Origin: Candidatus Pantoea formicae
Lineage (GTDB): Bacteria > Pseudomonadota > Gammaproteobacteria > Enterobacterales > Enterobacteriaceae
NCBI RefSeq assembly: GCF_011752625.1
Contig: NZ_VWXD01000016.1
Coordinates: 24,526 to 88,525, forward strand
Direction of reading: 5' to 3'
Length of the DNA: 64,000 nt
Part shown: piece after piece, positions 1 through 8,414 of the stretch
How positions within the stretch are numbered: the first letter of the stretch is position 1
Layout of the letters: the number at the start of each line of letters is the position of its first letter
Notes under the pieces: model-generated
Databases searched by the model: none
Seen by the model: the letters and a program-made list of their open reading frames with translations, nothing else
Told to the model about the DNA's origin: nothing
Translations under genes and position numbers: made by a program

Positions 1-36
1 AACCTGAAGGCCGAGGAGGCCAATGATGTCGCGTAA
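1..36 (+). CDS. 3' end of an upstream ORF, possibly the mmuP-type permease
   Basis: Frame 1 reads through the left edge as a short charged tail (NLKAEEANDVA) ending in TAA at 34-36, overlapping the start of mmuM. In E. coli the S-methylmethionine permease gene mmuP directly precedes mmuM, so this may be its C-terminus. Frame 3 is also open until a TGA at 24-26 that overlaps the mmuM start region, so the frame cannot be settled from 12 codons. Confidence 0.3.
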   Translation, partial: NLKAEEANDVA

Positions 37-961
37 TCCTGTCGCAGAAGCGTTAACCCAACACGACACACTGATTCTGGATGGTGCACTGGCCACCGAA
101 CTGGAGGCGCGCGGCTGCAATCTGGCAGATGCGTTGTGGTCTGCCAAAGTACTGGTGGAAAACCCTGAGCTGATTTATCAGGTGCACTACGACTATTTCG
201 CTGCTGGTGCTAATGTGGCGATCACCGCCAGCTATCAGGCGACGCCGCAAGGTTTTGCGGCGCGTGGCCTGGATGAAGCACATGCGCTGACGCTCATTGC
301 CGAAAGCGTTAACCTGGCAAAGCGCGCACGTGACGATTACCGTGCGGCATCCCACAGCCAAGCCGCTCTGCTGGTGGCCGGTTCCGTTGGACCTTATGGC
401 GCGTTCCTGGCCAATGGTGCTGAGTATCGCGGTGATTACGCCTTGCCAGAAGCGGAGATGAAAGACTTCCATCGCCCGCGCGTGAAAGCCTTGCTGGATG
501 CTGGGGTGGATCTGTTGGCGTGTGAAACACTGCCGTCGTTTGCCGAAGCGCAGGCGTTGGTGAGTTTGCTGGCAGAGTTCCCGGACAGCAGCGCTTGGTT
601 CTCCTTCACGCTGCGTGATGCGCAACACATCAGTGACGGTACACCGCTGAGCCGGGTCGCTGAGCTGGTGAATGCCGCACCGCAGGTGGTAGCGATTGGC
701 ATCAACTGCGTGGCGCTGGAAAGTGTGACGCCGGCGCTACAAACCTTGCAGGCGTTGTGTGCCAAGCCGCTACTGGTCTACCCGAACTCTGGCGAGCAGT
801 ACGATGCCAGCAGCAAAACCTGGCATTCGGCACCTTCTGGCTGCACGCTGCATGATAAATTCCCCGAGTGGCAGCAGACAGGCGCAAGGCTGATTGGCGG
901 CTGCTGCCGTACCACGCCACAAGATATCGCGGCGATTGCCGCCTGTTGTCAACCGCAATAA
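26..961 (+). CDS. mmuM: Homocysteine S-methyltransferase MmuM
   Basis: Cytosolic enzyme that transfers a methyl group from S-methylmethionine (or SAM) to homocysteine, giving methionine. The 311-residue protein matches E. coli MmuM along its length: LDGALATELEARG near residue 20, ASYQAT, GSVGPYGA, ACETLP, GINC and the C-terminal GGCCRTTP. In this family the Cys of GINC and the Cys pair of GGCC bind the catalytic zinc. The ATG at 26 is chosen over the one at 23 because GAGGAGG (13-19) lies 6 nt upstream and E. coli MmuM also begins MS. It overlaps the tail of an upstream ORF, suggesting translational coupling to a permease. Confidence 0.93.
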   Translation: MSRNPVAEALTQHDTLILDGALATELEARGCNLADALWSAKVLVENPELIYQVHYDYFAAGANVAITASYQATPQGFAARGLDEAHALTLIAESVNLAKRARDDYRAASHSQAALLVAGSVGPYGAFLANGAEYRGDYALPEAEMKDFHRPRVKALLDAGVDLLACETLPSFAEAQALVSLLAEFPDSSAWFSFTLRDAQHISDGTPLSRVAELVNAAPQVVAIGINCVALESVTPALQTLQALCAKPLLVYPNSGEQYDASSKTWHSAPSGCTLHDKFPEWQQTGARLIGGCCRTTPQDIAAIAACCQPQ

Positions 962-1057
962 AGCGCAGAAAAGCGCCACTGATAGCGCGATTGAGGCGAG
1001 TGAAAAGCAGAAGAGGGCAGTTTAGACTGTCCTCTCTGATTCTGAAGCGGACCTGCT

Positions 1058-1480
1058 ATGAACCTGCGACATCTACTTCCTGCCACTGCACTGCTGCTGA
1101 GTGGCTGCGCCACTATTGTTGGCACGGAAACGCAGCCGGTAAAAATCGACTCTGTGCCGCAAGGTGCGCGTTTCACCGTGCAGGATGAGACGGGACGAGC
1201 AGTGGCGCAGGGCTACACGCCACAAACCGTTGAGCTGGCGAAATCCACCGGCAATTACTTTGGTAAGAAGCACTATCAGGTGATGCTGGAGAGTCCGGGC
1301 TACGTGCCGGTGACGTTGCCGATCGAGGCCAGCGCTAACCTGTGGTATCTGCTGGGCAACATCCCACTGCTGGGTTTCCCCGGCTGGCTGCTGGTGGATC
1401 CCTTCTATGGCGGCATGTACGACCTGAAACCCGAACATCCTCAGCCGCGTTTAAACGTGGTGGGCGCGCGCGGCGGTTAA
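1058..1480 (+). CDS. Small predicted lipoprotein with PEGA-like fold
   Basis: A 140-residue protein with a short signal peptide and a clear lipobox (LLLSGC, Cys about residue 17), so probably a lipid-anchored envelope protein. The part after the lipobox reads like a surface beta-domain of PEGA type (VKIDSVPQGARFTV, then GYTPQTVEL). A hydrophobic stretch near the C-terminus (NLWYLLGNIPLLGFPGWLLVD) could be a membrane hairpin. Such proteins are common in enterobacteria and mostly uncharacterised. It is separated from mmuM by 96 bp and appears monocistronic. The function is unknown. Confidence 0.7.
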   Translation: MNLRHLLPATALLLSGCATIVGTETQPVKIDSVPQGARFTVQDETGRAVAQGYTPQTVELAKSTGNYFGKKHYQVMLESPGYVPVTLPIEASANLWYLLGNIPLLGFPGWLLVDPFYGGMYDLKPEHPQPRLNVVGARGG

Positions 1481-1585
1481 TGTCGGAGGGCGGCAGAAAT
1501 GGCGTGATGCCGCTCACTTAAGCCGATGAGTGCGTATTTAACCCAATGCGCATTGATGCGCACCGCATTAAAGACCGCACAAGTT

Positions 1586-2131
1586 TTATTGCGCAGTCGG
1601 CTTCACCATCGCCACACCGGACTTATGCTGCGCCAGGTACTGTTGCTGGAAAATGCACATACGAATGGTGTTGCGATACTCGCCGTTGATGAAAAACTCA
1701 TGCTTGAGCACGCCTTCCACTTCAAATCCCAGCTTGGTGTAGATGTGAATCGCTTTCTCATTCTCCTGGTCAACGATCAGGTAGAGTTTGTAGAGATTTA
1801 GCACCGAAAAGCCGTAATCCATCGCTAATTTGGCCGCCTGGCTGGCTAAGCCTTTACCCTGATGCCCCGGATCGATAATGATCTGAAATTCAGCACGCCG
1901 ATGTACATGGTTGATCTCGACCAGTTCAACCAATCCCGCTTTTAGGCCGTCATGTTCGACAACAAAGCGGCGCTCGGTTTGATCGTGGATGTGTTTGTCA
2001 TAAAGATCCGATAGCTCAACAAAGGCTTCGTAGGGTTCCTCAAACCAATAACGCATCACGCTGGCGTTGTTATCTAACTGATGCACAAAGTGCAGATCTT
2101 CCCGCTCTAACGGACGCAATTTCACCGACAT
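1586..2131 (-). CDS. speG: Spermidine N1-acetyltransferase SpeG
   Basis: GNAT-family enzyme that acetylates spermidine and spermine with acetyl-CoA, preventing polyamine toxicity. The 181-residue product is nearly identical to E. coli SpeG over VKLRPLEREDL, YWFEEPYEAF, the acetyl-CoA loop GHQGKGLASQAA (Q/RxxGxG/A type) and FFINGEYRN. The start at 2131 is preferred because AAGGAA lies about 8 nt upstream; an in-frame ATG at 2161 would add ten residues not seen in E. coli. It is transcribed divergently from the following ABC transporter operon and shares the 2132-2359 regulatory region with it. Confidence 0.95.
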   Translation of the reverse strand: MSVKLRPLEREDLHFVHQLDNNASVMRYWFEEPYEAFVELSDLYDKHIHDQTERRFVVEHDGLKAGLVELVEINHVHRRAEFQIIIDPGHQGKGLASQAAKLAMDYGFSVLNLYKLYLIVDQENEKAIHIYTKLGFEVEGVLKHEFFINGEYRNTIRMCIFQQQYLAQHKSGVAMVKPTAQ

Positions 2132-2193
2132 ACGGTGTTCCTTCTGTAGAAAAGTTGGCATGAGTATAGCGCCGTCGCCAGCAGGTTGCTTTC

Positions 2194-2208
2194 GCACCAG
2201 TGTGGTTA
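2194..2208 (+). promoter_or_regulatory. NtrC-like enhancer site, distal
   Basis: GCAC-N5-TGGTTA matches the NtrC consensus GCAC-N5-TGGTGC at 8 of 10 fixed positions. It is centred about 108 bp before the predicted sigma-54 transcription start at 2309, a usual NtrC enhancer position. Confidence 0.5.
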
Positions 2209-2224
2209 ACCCTGCCGTATTTAT

Positions 2225-2239
2225 GCACCGTTGAAGTGC
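2225..2239 (+). promoter_or_regulatory. NtrC-like enhancer site, proximal
   Basis: GCAC-N7-GTGC is a palindrome matching the NtrC site at 8 of 10 fixed positions. It lies about 31 bp (three helical turns) from the distal site, which suits cooperative binding. Confidence 0.5.
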
Positions 2240-2282
2240 GAAGTTGCGCATAACGCTCCCATCAGAACAGGGTTTGACGTTC

Positions 2283-2299
2283 TGGCACAGCCATTGCTT
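2283..2299 (+). promoter_or_regulatory. Sigma-54 promoter of the ABC transporter operon
   Basis: TGGCAC-N5-TTGCTT reproduces the -24/-12 consensus, with GG at 2284-2285 and GC at 2296-2297 exactly 10 nt apart. It points at the ABC operon beginning at 2360. The predicted transcription start is near 2309. With the two NtrC-like sites upstream it suggests induction under nitrogen limitation. Confidence 0.65.
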
Positions 2300-2302
2300 G
2301 GC

Positions 2303-2324
2303 TTGTATAGATAAGACTATACAA
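2303..2324. promoter_or_regulatory. Perfect inverted-repeat operator
   Basis: TTGTATAG-N6-CTATACAA is a perfect 8-bp inverted repeat covering the predicted start of transcription. Its shape resembles operators of GntR-family repressors. No regulator gene is adjacent, so the cognate factor is unknown. Confidence 0.55.
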
Positions 2325-2359
2325 CCGTTGTTTTTCATCACCTTTATCAGGAGTGGAAG

Positions 2360-3319
2360 ATGGGCAAGCCAGTGAAACACGTTGTTCTTGCATTAACCGC
2401 CGCCGTACTGTGTGCCAGTGCTATAGCAGTACAGGCAGCCGACACCAAAGTCGCTATCGGTATTTCCGGCTGGACCGGATTTGCCCCGCTGACGCTGGCC
2501 GATAAAGCCGGGATCTTTAAAAAGCACGGCCTTGATGTGGATGTGAAGATGATCCCGCAAAGCAGCCGACATCTGGCGGTAGCCTCTGGCACCATTCAGT
2601 GTGCGGCCACCACGGTAGAAACCTATATCTCCTGGAACGCGGCGGGCGTGCCGATCAAACAGATCGTTCAGCTGGACAAGTCCTACGGCGCAGATGGCCT
2701 CGCCACGCGCAGTGACATCGCCAGCATTAAAGATCTCAAAGGTAAAACCGTCGCGGTAGATGCGCCCGGCACTTCTCCTTATTTCCTGCTGGCGTGGATG
2801 CTGGATATAAACGGCATGACGATGAAAGACGTGCGTCTGGCCACCATGGCACCTCAGGCGGCGGCACAATCCTTTGCCGCGGGTCAGAACGAGGCGGCAG
2901 TGACCTACGAGCCTTATTTGTCGGTGATCCGCAATCAACCTAAAGCGGGCAAAATCCTTGCCACTACGCTCGATTATCCAATGGTGATGGATACGCTGGG
3001 TTGCACGCCTACCTTCCTGAAAGCACACCCTGATGCCGCAAAAGCGCTAGTTGCCAGCTACTACGACGCGTTAGAGATGATCAAACAGCAGCCAGACAAG
3101 TCCAATGAGATCATGGGTGCAGCGGTGAAGTCGACGGGTAAAGAGTTTGCTGAGTCGGCCAGTTACTTGCGCTGGCAAGGGCCGGAAGAGAACAAGAAAT
3201 TCTTCAACGGTGAAATTGAAACCTTTAGCGAAGAGGCGGGCAAACTGCTGCTGCGTGCGGGTGTGATCAAGAAAATGCCGGATGTGAAGAGCCTGTACGA
3301 CGCCAGCTTCGTGCAGTAA
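2360..3319 (+). CDS. ABC transporter substrate-binding protein, urea-carboxylase-associated type
   Basis: A 319-residue periplasmic protein with an N-terminal signal peptide (cleavage near VQAAD) and an NMT1/SsuA-like fold. The segment GISGWTGFAPLTLADKAGIF and the ending YDASFV recall substrate-binding proteins encoded beside urea carboxylase/allophanate hydrolase genes, now linked to guanidine or urea use. This substrate assignment rests on recalled family resemblance and is less certain than the fold. CAGGAG precedes the ATG. It is the first gene of a three-gene operon, and the sigma-54/NtrC-like upstream region supports a nitrogen source as substrate. No urea carboxylase gene lies in the window. 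Confidence 0.8.
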   Translation: MGKPVKHVVLALTAAVLCASAIAVQAADTKVAIGISGWTGFAPLTLADKAGIFKKHGLDVDVKMIPQSSRHLAVASGTIQCAATTVETYISWNAAGVPIKQIVQLDKSYGADGLATRSDIASIKDLKGKTVAVDAPGTSPYFLLAWMLDINGMTMKDVRLATMAPQAAAQSFAAGQNEAAVTYEPYLSVIRNQPKAGKILATTLDYPMVMDTLGCTPTFLKAHPDAAKALVASYYDALEMIKQQPDKSNEIMGAAVKSTGKEFAESASYLRWQGPEENKKFFNGEIETFSEEAGKLLLRAGVIKKMPDVKSLYDASFVQ

Positions 3320-3339
3320 GCGGGAGAAAGGAGATGGAG

Positions 3340-4188
3340 ATGAGTAAAAGCCAACCGGTGACTCCCCCTGCGTCACTGCCGGATGCCCCCGTGCGCTGGC
3401 ACAACCCGCTGATGGTCCCCCTGAAAGCGATTTCGCTGCGGTTACGTATTGCCTTGGGCGTGGCCTTCTTTGTGCTGTTTATCGCGGTGTGGACGCTGGT
3501 GACGCTGGGCGGCATGGTGTCGCCCACTTTCCTCGCGGACCCGTTGACCATGCTGCAGCAAGGCGTGCTGTTGTTCACCGAGTACAACTTCTCGCTGGAT
3601 ATTGGCATGACGGTGATGCGCGTACTGTCGGGCTTCCTGCTGGCGGCTGTGATTGGTGTGCCGCTGGGCATCATGATGGGCGCCTACAAAACCTGGGAAG
3701 CCTTTCTCGAACCCTTCGTCTCCTTTTGCCGTTACTTACCGGCATCGGCATTTGTGCCGTTGCTGATCCTGTGGGCAGGTATTGGTGAAACGCAAAAGAT
3801 TCTGGTGATCTTTATCGGCTCTTTCTTCCAGATCGTATTGATGGTGGCGGTAACGGTGAGCGGCGCTCGTCGCGATCTGGTCGAAGCGGCCTACACCTTG
3901 GGATGTTGCAACCGTTCGATTGTACGTCGGGTGCTGATCCCAGGGGCGGCACCGGGCATTGCTGAGCTGCTGCGCTTAGTGCTGGGCTGGGCATGGACTT
4001 ACGTTATCGTCGCAGAGTTAATCGGATCGGAGAGTGGGATCGGCCATATGATCGTTGACAGCCAGGCGCTGCTCAACACTGGGCAGATCATTTTCGGCAT
4101 CATTGTGATCGGCTGCATCGGCTTGATCTCTGACTATCTGTTCAAAGTGCTCAATCGGCGCTTGTTTGCATGGAGTACCTTGTCATGA
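3340..4188 (+). CDS. ABC transporter permease of the same operon (SsuC/TauC family)
   Basis: A 282-residue inner-membrane protein with a cytoplasmic N-terminal tail, a first membrane helix near residue 30-50 (IALGVAFFVLFIAVWTLV) and about five more. The EAA-type coupling loop sits around EAAYTLGCCNRSIVRRVLIPGAAPGI, which contacts the ATPase. The ATG at 3340 is chosen because AAGGAG (3328-3333) is 6 nt upstream; an ATG at 3334 directly abuts that Shine-Dalgarno sequence. It follows the binding protein by about 20 bp, and its TGA overlaps the ATPase ATG. Confidence 0.9.
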   Translation: MSKSQPVTPPASLPDAPVRWHNPLMVPLKAISLRLRIALGVAFFVLFIAVWTLVTLGGMVSPTFLADPLTMLQQGVLLFTEYNFSLDIGMTVMRVLSGFLLAAVIGVPLGIMMGAYKTWEAFLEPFVSFCRYLPASAFVPLLILWAGIGETQKILVIFIGSFFQIVLMVAVTVSGARRDLVEAAYTLGCCNRSIVRRVLIPGAAPGIAELLRLVLGWAWTYVIVAELIGSESGIGHMIVDSQALLNTGQIIFGIIVIGCIGLISDYLFKVLNRRLFAWSTLS

Positions 4189-4970
4189 AGCACAGCAAAC
4201 TCAACGTGCGCGGTGTCGAGCGTATTTTTATCGGCCCCAAAGGCGAACAAACTCAGGCGTTGCAGCCGATCGATTATCAGGTGGAGGAGAATGACTTCAT
4301 CACCATTCTCGGGCCATCGGGCTGCGGGAAATCCACGCTGCTGCGCATCATCGCCGGACTGGATACGCCCACGCGCGGAGAAATCTGGCTGGACGGTAAA
4401 AGCGTGGAAGGGCCGGGTGCCGATCGCGGCATGGTGTTCCAGAGCTACACACTGTTTCCGTGGCTGACGGTGGAAGAGAACATTCGCTTTGGTTTGCAGG
4501 AGCGCGGTATCAGTGCGGCGCAACAGAAAGAGCGCAGCGATTATTACATTCAGCAGGTGGGACTACGTGGTTTCGCGCAGCACTATCCGCGCCAGCTCTC
4601 GGGCGGCATGCAGCAACGCACCGCGATTGCCCGTGCGCTGGCCAACGATCCCAAAGTGCTGTTGATGGATGAGCCGTTTGGCGCACTGGATAACCAGACG
4701 CGTGTGATGATGCAAGAGCTGTTGCTGTCAGTGTGGGAGCAGTCGCGCAAAACCGTATTGTTCGTGACGCACGACATTGATGAAGCGATTTTTATGGCCA
4801 ACAAGGTGGCAATTTTTAGCGCGCGGCCGGGCCGCATCAAGCAGGAGGTGGCGGTGAATTTTAATAATGGGCGCGATTACACCATTAAAACCTCACCGGA
4901 ATTTATGGCGTTGAAGGCCGAAGTGACGGAGTCGATTCGCAGTGAAACGATGCAGGCGATGGCGCATTAA
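4185..4970 (+). CDS. ABC transporter ATPase of the same operon (SsuB/TauB family)
   Basis: A 261-residue cytoplasmic ATPase powering the transporter formed with the two preceding products. Visible motifs are Walker A GPSGCGKST, Q-loop MVFQSYTLFPW, signature LSGGMQQRTAIARAL, Walker B VLLMDEPFGALD and the H-loop FVTHDIDEA. The start at 4185 forms an ATGA overlap with the permease stop and has GGAG 9 nt upstream; an earlier ATG at 4170 would extend the overlap to 19 nt. The operon seems to end at the inverted repeat at 4984-5010. Confidence 0.92.
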   Translation: MKHSKLNVRGVERIFIGPKGEQTQALQPIDYQVEENDFITILGPSGCGKSTLLRIIAGLDTPTRGEIWLDGKSVEGPGADRGMVFQSYTLFPWLTVEENIRFGLQERGISAAQQKERSDYYIQQVGLRGFAQHYPRQLSGGMQQRTAIARALANDPKVLLMDEPFGALDNQTRVMMQELLLSVWEQSRKTVLFVTHDIDEAIFMANKVAIFSARPGRIKQEVAVNFNNGRDYTIKTSPEFMALKAEVTESIRSETMQAMAH

Positions 4971-4983
4971 GGGGTTCAGAGGC

Positions 4984-5010
4984 GTAACGGCGCGCCTATT
5001 GCGCCGTTAC
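4984..5010. terminator. Hairpin between convergent operons
   Basis: A perfect 10-bp stem (GTAACGGCGC / GCGCCGTTAC) with a 7-nt loop sits between the stop codons of two convergent operons. The T-tract is poor on both strands, so termination efficiency is uncertain. Confidence 0.55.
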
Positions 5011-5026
5011 GATTTAGCTTAACGTC

Positions 5027-5692
5027 TTACCCGACAATTCGTCCCAGTGCCATATGTGCCGCACGATCGCACATATGATCGATCACATCAGGATCGTGAC
5101 TCACCAGCACCATGGTCAATCCATCATTCTGCTTTAAATCATTCAGCAGGTTGAGGATTTCCGCCTGCACCGACATATCCAATGCCGAGGTTGGCTCATC
5201 CAGTAACAGGATCTTCGGCTCCAGCAGCAGGGCGCGCACAATGGCTACGCGCTGACGCTGGCCGCCAGAGAGCTGATGTGGGTAACGATCCGCCAGTGCT
5301 GGATCCAGCCCAACATGGCGGAAACCGTTGTTGATGCGATCGTCGATGTTATCGCGTTTCAGCATTTTCAACGGCTCAGCCAGCGTGCGGCGCAGACGAT
5401 GACGCGGGTGCAGCGAGGCATAGGGATCCTGAAACACCATCTGCACATCACGACGCAGTAGGCCGGTAAAAGCCTTGCCCGGCTGCACATCGGTGCCAGC
5501 CAGCTGCATGCTACCGCTCCAGAAAGGGTTTAATCCGGCCATCACCCACAGCAGCGATGACTTGCCGCAGCCTGATGGCCCGACCAGGCCAAAACACTCG
5601 CCCGCGGCCACCTGCAAAGAGACGTCATGCACCACGGTGCGCAGTTCATAGCCCTGCTTATGCGACACGCTCAGATTGTTTAACTCAATCAT
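5027..5692 (-). CDS. Peptide/nickel-type ABC transporter ATPase (OppF/DppF-like)
   Basis: A 221-residue ATPase, last gene of a five-gene minus-strand operon. Motifs are Walker A GPSGCGKSS, Q-loop MVFQDPYASLHPRH, signature LSGGQRQRVAIVRAL, Walker B ILLLDEPTSALD and the switch VSHDPDV. The C-terminal oligopeptide-binding extension seen in many OppF proteins is short, so it is smaller than classical OppF/DppF (about 330 residues). The start at 5692 has GGAGG 6 nt upstream and overlaps the preceding ATPase by 8 nt. Confidence 0.88.
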   Translation of the reverse strand: MIELNNLSVSHKQGYELRTVVHDVSLQVAAGECFGLVGPSGCGKSSLLWVMAGLNPFWSGSMQLAGTDVQPGKAFTGLLRRDVQMVFQDPYASLHPRHRLRRTLAEPLKMLKRDNIDDRINNGFRHVGLDPALADRYPHQLSGGQRQRVAIVRALLLEPKILLLDEPTSALDMSVQAEILNLLNDLKQNDGLTMVLVSHDPDVIDHMCDRAAHMALGRIVG

Positions 5693-6518
5693 GGTCTGCC
5701 TCCAACGCAGCGCGATCCAGCACCGGTAAACGCTCGCCGTGCGTCGCTTTGCTGGGACGACACGCCCACAGCGTGCGCGTGTAAGGGTGAGTCGCATTAG
5801 AGAGTTGGGCCGCAGGCAGCGTGTCCAGCAGGCGACCTTTGTACATCACCATCACGCGATCGCAGTGTTCGGAAACCTGTTGCAGATCGTGGCTGATCAG
5901 CAGCAAGCCCATATTGCGCTGCTCCACCAAACGACGAATCAGTGCCAGCACCTGATCGCGCATCGCATGATCAAGCGCCGAGGTCGGTTCATCGGCAATC
6001 AGCAGATCGGGATCGGTGATCAAAGCGATCGCCAGCATCACACGCTGCCCCATACCGCCAGAGAGCTGATGCGGATAACGCTTCATCAACTGACGGGGAT
6101 CCGGCAGACCGACCGCATCCAGCATCTCGCACACTTTCTCTTTGCGTTCGGCACGGCTCATTTTACGGTGCAGTATCAGGGGTTCTTCTACTTGCCAGCC
6201 GATAGTGCGGGTGGGATTCAGTGCGTATTTTGGATCCTGCATCACCATCGCCACTTTGCCGCCGCGCAGGGCGATCCAGTCGCGTTCGCGCAGCGCCAAG
6301 GCATCAGCACCTGCCACCTGCAAACAATCGGCTTGCAGGTGCAGTGCCGGTGACAGCAAACCCATCAGCGAACGGGCAGTCAGCGATTTACCTGAGCCGG
6401 ACTCACCGACCAGTGCGACACGCTCGCGACCAATTTGAAAGGCGATATTATCCACCAGCAGTGCATCGTCACTGCGGATGGTCACCCCTTGGGCATCAAT
6501 TAACAGATCATTTGGCAT
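5685..6518 (-). CDS. Peptide/nickel-type ABC transporter ATPase (OppD/DppD-like)
   Basis: A 277-residue ATPase that pairs with the downstream OppF-like subunit. Visible motifs are Walker A GESGSGKSLT, Q-loop MVMQDPKYALNPTRTIGWQ, signature LSGGMGQRVMLAIAL, Walker B LLIADEPTSALD and ISHDLQQV. The start at 6518 (MPNDLL) overlaps the permease end by 11 nt; a longer form from 6548 is possible but would overlap by 41 nt. No Fe-S-cluster cysteine motif of the DppD type is evident in the shortened C-terminal region. Confidence 0.88.
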   Translation of the reverse strand: MPNDLLIDAQGVTIRSDDALLVDNIAFQIGRERVALVGESGSGKSLTARSLMGLLSPALHLQADCLQVAGADALALRERDWIALRGGKVAMVMQDPKYALNPTRTIGWQVEEPLILHRKMSRAERKEKVCEMLDAVGLPDPRQLMKRYPHQLSGGMGQRVMLAIALITDPDLLIADEPTSALDHAMRDQVLALIRRLVEQRNMGLLLISHDLQQVSEHCDRVMVMYKGRLLDTLPAAQLSNATHPYTRTLWACRPSKATHGERLPVLDRAALEADHD

Positions 6519-7365
6519 GACGGGTATCCAGTCGGTCGCGCAGGCCATCGCCTGTCAGGTTAAACGCCAGACTGGCGAACAGAATCGCACCGCCGGGGGC
6601 CGCAGCCACCCACCATTGGTCGAATATCACTTTACTGCCTTCCGCCACCATCGAACCCCATTCGGCCGTTGGCGGTTGTACGCCCATGCCGAGGAAACCC
6701 AGGCCAGCAGCAGAAAGAATGATGCCGCCGAGACTCAGCGCGGCGCGCACCACTGCGGTTGGCAAACACAGCGGCAGAATGTGGCCGAACATCAAACGCA
6801 GACCGGTAATGCCCTGCATGCGTGCAGCAGCGAGATAATCACTGCGACGTAGTGCCAGGGTTTCGGCTCGTGCCTGACGGGCGAACGGCGGCCAACTAGT
6901 CAGTGCCAAGGCCAAGGCACCGTTCATCAATCCCGGCCCGAGCATGGCAACCAGCGCCAGCGCAATCACCAGGTTCGGCAGAGACAGGAAAATATCAGTG
7001 ATGCGCATCAGTACGCGCTCGGTCCAGCCGCCGACGTAACCGGCAGTAATGCCGACCAGCAGGCCAACCGGAATGGTCAGCACCAGAATCAGCGACACTA
7101 GCAGTAAGGTTGGGCGTGCGCCGTAGATCACGCGAGACAGTAAATCGCGGCCAAAGCCATCGGTACCGAACCAGTGCAATGCGGAAGGCGCCTGTAAACG
7201 TTGGGCGATCACTTGCGCGTTGGGATCGAAGGGGGCCAGCAGCGGGGCAAACAGTGCCATCGCCACCACAATCACCACCAGTGTCAAGCCAATGGTCAGT
7301 GAAGTAATACGCGCACGGCGACGGCGTGGTCGCACGGTTTCCAGTTCAGAGAGTTGTTGGGTCAT
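6508..7365 (-). CDS. Peptide/nickel-type ABC transporter permease (OppC/DppC-like)
   Basis: A 285-residue inner-membrane permease. The basic N-terminal tail (RPRRRRAR) is followed by a first helix near residue 20, the periplasmic OppC-type segment HWFGTDGFGRDLLSRVIYGARP, and membrane helices carrying the EAA-like loop YLAAARMQGITGLRLMFGHILP. The start at 7365 gives an ATGA overlap with the other permease, so the two membrane subunits are translationally coupled. The same operon supplies the binding protein and two ATPases. Confidence 0.9.
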   Translation of the reverse strand: MTQQLSELETVRPRRRRARITSLTIGLTLVVIVVAMALFAPLLAPFDPNAQVIAQRLQAPSALHWFGTDGFGRDLLSRVIYGARPTLLLVSLILVLTIPVGLLVGITAGYVGGWTERVLMRITDIFLSLPNLVIALALVAMLGPGLMNGALALALTSWPPFARQARAETLALRRSDYLAAARMQGITGLRLMFGHILPLCLPTAVVRAALSLGGIILSAAGLGFLGMGVQPPTAEWGSMVAEGSKVIFDQWWVAAAPGGAILFASLAFNLTGDGLRDRLDTRHAK

Positions 7366-8414
7366 CGGGTTCTCGGATCGGTTAACCAGGTGAGGGCATC
7401 GGCCAGGGCGTTGAGCAGGATAAAGCAACTGCCAATCAGCAGGGTCGAGCCAAGAATCGCCGGGGTATCAGAAGAAAACAGCGCGTTAGTCATGTAGCGT
7501 CCAACACCGGGCCAGGCGAAGACGGTTTCGGTTAACACCGAACCTTCCAGTAGCGTGGCGTAGGAGAGGGCAATCACGGTGATCAGCGTACCCAGCACGT
7601 TAGGGAAGATATGACGCAGCAGGATGCGGGTACGACTCGCGCCCTTCGCGCGCGCCAGAATCACATACTCTTTGCTGCTCTCTTCTAATAGCGCAGCACG
7701 CAACAAGCGTGTAATCCCTGCCATCGCCAGTAAACCGAGGATTACCACCGGCAGCCACAGGTGGGCAATCGCATTGCGGAACATCTCCGGATCGCCAGAC
7801 AGCCAGCTATCAATCAGTACGAAGCCGGTTTTCGGCTCCAGCGTGTAGATCCAGATATCGTCCAGTTGTCCCGGTCCGGCGGACCAGTGCAGCACCGCGT
7901 AAAACAGCAGCAGACCCAGCAGGCCGAGCCAGAATACGGGCACCGAATAGCCGAGCAGGGAAATAAAGCGCGCCACGTTATCGATCACGCTACCCGGTTT
8001 CCACGCTGCCAGCAGTGCCAGTGCAATGCCAAACACCGCAGCAAAAATCATCGCACAGGTAGCGAGTTCAATGGTGGCCGGGAAGGTGCGCATCAAATCC
8101 GCACTGACCGGTTGGTTGGTGAGGTGCGAGAGCCCCAAATTACCCTGTGCCAGATGGCTGATGTAACGCCAGAACTGCACCAAGACAGGCTGGTCGAGTC
8201 CGAGGTCGTGGCGCACCTGCGTATAGGTGGCTTCGCTGGCGTGATCGCCGGCGATCTGTTGTACCGGATCAACCGGCGACAGGTGCGACAACATGAAAGT
8301 GAACGCTAACAAACCTATCAGCGTCACCAGCAGTGATAGCAGGCTGGTGATCAGACGGCTAAAGCGCTGCCAGAGTGGCCGGGTGAACCCGGCCTGTGAA
8401 GCAGACACTGCCAT
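7362..8414 (-). CDS. Peptide/nickel-type ABC transporter permease (OppB/DppB-like)
   Basis: A 350-residue inner-membrane protein with a first helix at about residues 20-45 (LVTLIGLLAFTFML), the typical OppB segment LSPVDPVQ, and later helices with the coupling loop YVILARAKGASRTRILLRHIFPN. It is about 15 residues longer than E. coli DppB. The stop codon of the upstream binding-protein gene and this start share one base (TAATG), and the next permease overlaps by ATGA. Substrate specificity cannot be read from permeases of this family. Confidence 0.9.
   Translation of the reverse strand: MAVSASQAGFTRPLWQRFSRLITSLLSLLVTLIGLLAFTFMLSHLSPVDPVQQIAGDHASEATYTQVRHDLGLDQPVLVQFWRYISHLAQGNLGLSHLTNQPVSADLMRTFPATIELATCAMIFAAVFGIALALLAAWKPGSVIDNVARFISLLGYSVPVFWLGLLGLLLFYAVLHWSAGPGQLDDIWIYTLEPKTGFVLIDSWLSGDPEMFRNAIAHLWLPVVILGLLAMAGITRLLRAALLEESSKEYVILARAKGASRTRILLRHIFPNVLGTLITVIALSYATLLEGSVLTETVFAWPGVGRYMTNALFSSDTPAILGSTLLIGSCFILLNALADALTWLTDPRTR

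Noticed and set aside
1526..1801. 91-codon plus-strand ORF over the 3' end of speG
   Set aside because: Shadow of speG; no ribosome-binding site and no family resemblance.
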